DNA of 33,292 bases, taken from Candidatus Doudnabacteria bacterium. Its GTDB lineage: Bacteria; Patescibacteriota; Doudnabacteria; UBA920. Below, piece after piece: positions 29,179 to 33,292 of this stretch. The stretch is from contig JAHFJH010000011.1 in assembly GCA_023245995.1 (NCBI GenBank), positions 1 through 33,292 of the forward strand. Reading direction: 5' to 3'. A program made the translations under genes and the position numbers. The first letter of the stretch is position 1. Every line of letters starts with the position of its first letter. Under the pieces are notes generated by a model. That model was not told the DNA's origin and searched no databases. It was given only the letters and a program-made list of their open reading frames with translations.

Positions 29179-29207
29179 TTGAGTGAACTGGGGGTTTGGT
29201 TTATACT
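29179..29207 (+). promoter_or_regulatory. promoter of the GT2 gene
   Basis: TTGAGT (29179-29184) and TATACT (29202-29207) are 17 bases apart. The predicted leader before ATG 29231 is about 17 bases. Confidence 0.65.
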
Positions 29208-29230
29208 AATATTGTTATTATTTTATTCAA

Positions 29231-29950
29231 ATGAAAAAATTATCTGTAGTTATTCCTGCATATAACGAAGAGAATAGAATTGGCGTCACCCTTGAAGCTA
29301 CAAATGCTTATTTGGCTAAACAGGGTATGGACTATGAAATACTTGTCGTTATAGATGGTGCAAAAGACAACACAGCAGGAGTTGTCCAAAGTTTACAATC
29401 ACGCATTCCTGCCTTGCGCATGATTAACAACAAAGAAAATCATGGCAAGGGTTTTGTAGTTAAACAAGGGATGTTAGAAGCGGTTGGAGAAATTCGATTG
29501 TTTATGGACGCAGATGGCTCCACAGCTGTTGACCACATAACTTCTTTTTTACCTTATTTCGATAAAGGGTTCGATGTAGTAGTTGGTTCAAGGCGTATAA
29601 AAGGTGCAAATATAACTGTGCACCAACCATGGTTTAGAGATTTTTTGGGTGGCGTGTTTCGTTTTATTGTGCATACACTCGTGCCGGTTGGCGTTACAGA
29701 CTCACAGTGCGGTTTTAAGGCCTTTACTGCAGACGCAACAGTAAAAGTTTTTCCAAAGCAAACTATAGACCGTTGGGCATTTGATGTTGAAATTTTGGCC
29801 CTAGCAAGGAAAGAGGGTTTAAAAATAGAAGAAGCACCAGTTACATGGAAAAATGACACGGAAAGTCAAGTTAAGTTTTCAGGTATGGTCAATATGTTGC
29901 TTGAGGTGTTGCAAGTGCGTATGAATTTGTGGGGCGGAAAATATAAATAA
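29231..29950 (+). CDS. family 2 glycosyltransferase, polyprenyl-phosphate sugar synthase type
   Basis: The product is 239 aa, a GT-A fold without membrane helices. It has the N-terminal VVIPAYNEENRI, the metal-binding DADGST (about 98-103), and the GSRRIKGAN and DSQCGFKAF segments typical of dolichol-phosphate glucose/mannose synthases. Such enzymes load a sugar onto a polyprenyl phosphate, which GT-C enzymes like the GT39 protein at 11161 then use outside the membrane. No SD. The gene follows the epimerase gene and a mini-ORF but has its own promoter. Confidence 0.88.
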   Translation: MKKLSVVIPAYNEENRIGVTLEATNAYLAKQGMDYEILVVIDGAKDNTAGVVQSLQSRIPALRMINNKENHGKGFVVKQGMLEAVGEIRLFMDADGSTAVDHITSFLPYFDKGFDVVVGSRRIKGANITVHQPWFRDFLGGVFRFIVHTLVPVGVTDSQCGFKAFTADATVKVFPKQTIDRWAFDVEILALARKEGLKIEEAPVTWKNDTESQVKFSGMVNMLLEVLQVRMNLWGGKYK

Positions 29951-30042
29951 TTTTCGTTAAGGTTTTTTAAATTTGTCGCCATATTTTATTTGTTCGTTGT
30001 GCGTGTAACACGATTCGCATTTTAGTCGTTATATATTTTGTA

Positions 30043-31683
30043 GTGCATAATTCAATTATAAAAAATAGCGTAAAGACAGCAGCTTTTGTGTGTATGATGC
30101 TGTGTGTGCTTTTTTTGGCAGCAATACCTGCTAAGGCTTTTTACTTTTCTACAAATTTGGATGCCATAGACCCTGGGTATACTCCTAACTCACAAAATGT
30201 AGACAGGCAGTGGGCTTTGTCTAAGGCTCACTTTACCGACGCTTGGGACAAAACAACTGGAAGTACAGCAGTAGTGGTAGCGGTTATAGATACCGGTATT
30301 GACGCTACACACGAAGATTTAAAACAAGTTAAGTATTTGTCTGGGTATGACTTTATACATAATTTAGGCATAGACTCGGGTTCAGATTCAGACGACAATG
30401 GACACGGTACATTAGTAGCGGGAGTTTTGGCGGCAACAGCGAATAACGGTTTGGGTGTTGTTGGTACGAATTGGTCGGTAACGCTCATGCCACTTAAAGC
30501 CCTAGATGCAAGCGGAAATGGTACTTCAGATAACGTTGCTAAAGCTATTATTTGGGCTACGGACAAGGGTGCCAATATTATTAATTTAAGTCTTGGTGGT
30601 GTAGGATTTGGTCAGGACGTTGCTTTGTCGAATGCGGTTAGCTACGCTTTTAACCATAACGTCACTATAGTTGCAGCGGCAGGTAATGACACGGCTTCGT
30701 TTGGAGGGAATTTGGACGTTGAACCAGTTTTCCCAATATGCGACGACAATAGTCAAAACATGATTATTGGTGTTACCGCAGTAGACAGTAACGATCAAAA
30801 GCCATCTTTTTCTAATTATGGAAAAAATTGTGTGGATGTTTCTGCTCCAGGTAAAAGAATACTTAGCACCATAGGCAGGGATCCAGTAACTAGGGCTAAG
30901 TCACCGAATACATACGCCTACGCCTCTGGTACTTCTTTAGCAGCTCCTTTTGTTTCTGGTCAAGCAGCCCTACTTAAATCAGCGTTCCCAAATGCCACCA
31001 ACAAACAAATTCGCGACAGAATTATTTCTACTGCCGACCCAATAGACGCTTTAAATACAACCCAGTGTGGTGGCCCATGCACTGGTAAACTCGGCTCGGG
31101 TAGAATAAATGTAATATCTAGTCTTGCTGCCAAAATTTTGCCTGAAGCAATTAACGAAGGCGACGTCATAGAAGTAGCCGAAACAGGCTTACGATACGTA
31201 ATAAGCGGTGGCAAGCGCTTATTGCTGAGCGATTTTGTTCATCAACAACGCTATTCTGGTGTAGCACCCAGAAAAGTAAATTTATCGGAGGTAATAACTT
31301 TTCCTGAGGGCCAGTACGCTCCACCTGTAGATGGCACTTTATTTAAGAATCCTTACGACCCAACAGTCTATTACATGATGAACGGACTCAAAATGCCCGT
31401 TACTTACCAAGTGTTTCTTTCTAGAGGTCTGGCTTTTGACCGCATGGTCACCCTTACAGATGCAGAAGTGCGCTCTTGGTTGCTTGGTAGGTTTTTACCG
31501 CCGGTAGATGGCACTTTGGTGCGTTCGCGGACAAATCCGACTGTGTATTGGGTTGTAGGTAACACATTGCACCCAATTACGCGGGGTTTTTACGTAGAGC
31601 GTGGACTTTCAATATTTCCCATTCTTTATTTTAGCGATGCAGATATAAAACAGTTTCCAAAAGGCGAGGCGTATATTCGTTAG
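30043..31683 (+). CDS. secreted subtilisin-like serine protease (S8) with C-terminal PxDGTL repeats
   Basis: The product is 546 aa. Residues 1-32 form a signal peptide (cleavage near AKA-FY). The catalytic domain has Asp83 (AVIDTGID), His121 (NGHGTLVAG), Asn215 (AAAGND) and Ser298 (SGTSLAAP). From about 375 on come repeats of ~60 residues with P-x-DGTL...PTVY and a later PI/PV position, also found in the next gene. These probably bind the wall or a surface. There is no long propeptide. The start is GTG 30043, 5 bases after a TATATT box (30032-30037), so the mRNA may be leaderless. Confidence 0.92.
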   Translation: MHNSIIKNSVKTAAFVCMMLCVLFLAAIPAKAFYFSTNLDAIDPGYTPNSQNVDRQWALSKAHFTDAWDKTTGSTAVVVAVIDTGIDATHEDLKQVKYLSGYDFIHNLGIDSGSDSDDNGHGTLVAGVLAATANNGLGVVGTNWSVTLMPLKALDASGNGTSDNVAKAIIWATDKGANIINLSLGGVGFGQDVALSNAVSYAFNHNVTIVAAAGNDTASFGGNLDVEPVFPICDDNSQNMIIGVTAVDSNDQKPSFSNYGKNCVDVSAPGKRILSTIGRDPVTRAKSPNTYAYASGTSLAAPFVSGQAALLKSAFPNATNKQIRDRIISTADPIDALNTTQCGGPCTGKLGSGRINVISSLAAKILPEAINEGDVIEVAETGLRYVISGGKRLLLSDFVHQQRYSGVAPRKVNLSEVITFPEGQYAPPVDGTLFKNPYDPTVYYMMNGLKMPVTYQVFLSRGLAFDRMVTLTDAEVRSWLLGRFLPPVDGTLVRSRTNPTVYWVVGNTLHPITRGFYVERGLSIFPILYFSDADIKQFPKGEAYIR

Positions 31684-31773
31684 TTAAATTTTTAATGGTT
31701 TTATTCCAAGCTTCATGTATACTAATATTAGTAATTAACATTGAGCAAAAAAGTTAATACCACTTATTTTAAA

Positions 31774-33292
31774 ATGAATATACATATAAAAATTAAACTA
31801 TATTTTACTTACGCAGTTTTGAGTGCGCTGTGTTTTTCTCTACTTCCAAACAGCAGTTATGCTCAAAGTATAAATCCGGCTTTTGACCCAAATAAGCTAA
31901 TAGAAGACAAGGTTTTTAGTGATACACAAACTTTTGGGGGCGCGGCTGGCATACAAAAGTTTTTAGAAAGTAGAAATAGCGTTTTGGCAAATACGTCGCC
32001 GGAGTTTTTGGCGCGCCTTAAAGAGCCAACTGTTACCATGTTAAAAACTGCCCTTGAGGACCCAGAGCCAGCTTTGCCGCGCTTGCGCACGGCAGCAGAG
32101 CTAATTTGGGACGCTTCACAAAGTAGCGGTTTAAACCCACAAGTTATTTTAGTTACGCTCAATAAAGAACAAGGTCTCATAGACGGTATAACTCCAAACT
32201 CAGACCGGTTGCAGCGGGCGTTAGATTTTTCTATGGGATTTGCATGTCCAGATTCTACTGGTTGTAGCCAAAATACTTTGTTCCCTGGTTTTTATTTTCA
32301 ACTGTTTGGTAACTTCGACTCCAGCAATAACCGTTACCTTGGTGCTGCAAAAAGTTTAATGAAGTCATTTTCTACTCCTGGTGGTAGGGGGCCTTCAGGA
32401 GACGGGAAAGTTTCTAAGGTGGGTGAGATTATTTCTTTAAGCAACACACTTGGTAGTTACGACGGTGCTCCAGCACAACAGACAGTCATGCTGTCCAATA
32501 ACGCTACGGCAGCTTTATATCGTTTTACACCCCATGTTTATAATGGCAACTATAATTTTTGGCGCTTTTTTAACGCTTGGTTTAAGTACGCCAATGGGAC
32601 TATTATGCAGGTCGGTAGTGACGTGGGCCTGTATATTATCCAAAATGGCAGTAGGTTACAGCTACCACAGTTTGTGGCTAAAGCTCGTGGCCTAGACGTT
32701 TCTAAAGCAATTGTTGTTTCTCCAAACGAGCTTGAGAATTACCCACAGGGTAAGCTCTATGGACCAAGCGATAACACTATAGTAACAGTCAGTGGAGACC
32801 CTCAAAAATATGTATTTTTGGATAACATAAAACATCCAGCATCTGACTTTGTTATTGCTCAACGAAAGCTTAATATTGCTAACACATTAGCTATAACCCA
32901 AGATGAGTCGCAGTTGTTTACCGCAGGTGATGTACTTACGCCAGCGGACGGAACGGTAGTGCGGGGTCAAACAAAACCCGAAGTATATATTGTAGATGCC
33001 GGTAAGCTAAAAATGTACAGCGCATTTACCTTTAAACAGTCGGGAGTCGCAAAAAAAGTTCAGTTAGTTTCCGACAATGAAATTGGCACATATCCGAAAG
33101 CTGGTTTCGTGGCTCCTTTAAACGGTACGCTAGTAAAAGCGTCCAACAGCTCTGCTATTTATGAAATGGGTCAAGGGAGCTTGCATCCACTTAGTGCTGA
33201 ATTGTTTAAAAATCGAAAGTTGAGTTATAAAAATGTGGCCAGTTTGAGTCCAGATGAAATTGGTAGTTTCTCAGTTGACGGTTTTGCACTTC
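31774..33292 (+). CDS. secreted lytic-transglycosylase-like protein with PxDGTL repeats (runs off the window)
   Basis: The open frame runs without a stop to the window end (506 codons seen). Residues 1-30 form a signal peptide (cleavage SYA-QS). The N-terminal domain has GGAAGIQKFLESRNS, then LIWDASQSSGLNPQVILVTL followed by NKEQGL, where Glu132 would be the catalytic acid, and later ALYRFTPHVYNGNYNFWRFF, a pattern I know from secreted wall-hydrolase-like proteins. After about residue 385 the same repeats as in the upstream subtilisin occur (PADGTV...PEVY, PLNGTLV...AIY). A TATACT box lies near 31716. No SD. The C-terminus is beyond the window. Confidence 0.85.
   Translation, partial: MNIHIKIKLYFTYAVLSALCFSLLPNSSYAQSINPAFDPNKLIEDKVFSDTQTFGGAAGIQKFLESRNSVLANTSPEFLARLKEPTVTMLKTALEDPEPALPRLRTAAELIWDASQSSGLNPQVILVTLNKEQGLIDGITPNSDRLQRALDFSMGFACPDSTGCSQNTLFPGFYFQLFGNFDSSNNRYLGAAKSLMKSFSTPGGRGPSGDGKVSKVGEIISLSNTLGSYDGAPAQQTVMLSNNATAALYRFTPHVYNGNYNFWRFFNAWFKYANGTIMQVGSDVGLYIIQNGSRLQLPQFVAKARGLDVSKAIVVSPNELENYPQGKLYGPSDNTIVTVSGDPQKYVFLDNIKHPASDFVIAQRKLNIANTLAITQDESQLFTAGDVLTPADGTVVRGQTKPEVYIVDAGKLKMYSAFTFKQSGVAKKVQLVSDNEIGTYPKAGFVAPLNGTLVKASNSSAIYEMGQGSLHPLSAELFKNRKLSYKNVASLSPDEIGSFSVDGFAL

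Overview
The window looks like chromosomal DNA of an ultra-small bacterium of the Candidate Phyla Radiation (Patescibacteria); this is an inference from gene content and style, not from a marker gene. It is AT-rich by eye. Most genes have no Shine-Dalgarno (SD) sequence, and several start within a few bases of a -10 box, as leaderless mRNAs do. It carries DPS-type NRAMP, GIY-YIG, DUF1761 and secreted proteins with PxDGTL repeats. Codon use fits the standard bacterial code. Almost every stop I read is TAA or TAG; only the malic enzyme gene ends in TGA.

Layout. 1-3830: convergent tRNA-Thr and tRNA-Tyr around a bidirectional terminator, a winged-helix/nucleotidyltransferase-like regulator with a small membrane protein, lexA with a probable operator over its promoter, a 64-aa orphan protein, a secreted protein, a truncated copy of the orphan (63-bp exact repeat) and a DUF1761 protein. 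3900-6180 (minus): dsbB, dsbA, malic enzyme. 6395-12561: NRAMP-like transporter, CtpE-like P-type ATPase, an anchored lysozyme-like protein and a GT39-type glycosyltransferase. 12599-13139: an intact tRNA-Glu and a GIY-YIG gene between two broken tRNA-Glu copies carrying paired mini-hairpins. 13355-14107: a P-loop kinase-like gene and a 43-aa lipoprotein. 14199-18812 (minus): a T-box leader, aspS, a small frameshifted ORF, ybaK-like, scpA, a small membrane protein and scpB. 18892-23132: a secreted protein, an exonuclease, a hypothetical, lgt, a membrane protein and an HtrA-like protein without its catalytic triad. 23243-27812: a sortase and two exported proteins sharing a VWN motif. 27936-33292: an epimerase with an antitoxin-like N-terminus, a family 2 glycosyltransferase, a subtilisin and a truncated lytic-transglycosylase-like gene.

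How the genes work together. Much of the window serves the cell envelope: disulfide formation (DsbA/DsbB), lipoprotein modification (Lgt), surface anchoring (sortase), glycan transfer (GT39, GT2, epimerase), wall cleavage and proteolysis. The aspS-scp operon links Asp-tRNA supply and aminoacyl-tRNA editing to chromosome condensation, probably under T-box control of the uncharged tRNA-Asp level.

The most unusual locus is the tRNA-Glu/GIY-YIG cluster. Two tRNA-Glu remnants carry a 30-nt double-hairpin insertion at the same point in the anticodon, with paired compensatory base changes, and they bracket a GIY-YIG nuclease gene plus an intact tRNA-Glu. The next most notable are the T-box leader, the inactivated HtrA-like protein and the 63-bp repeat of an orphan small gene.
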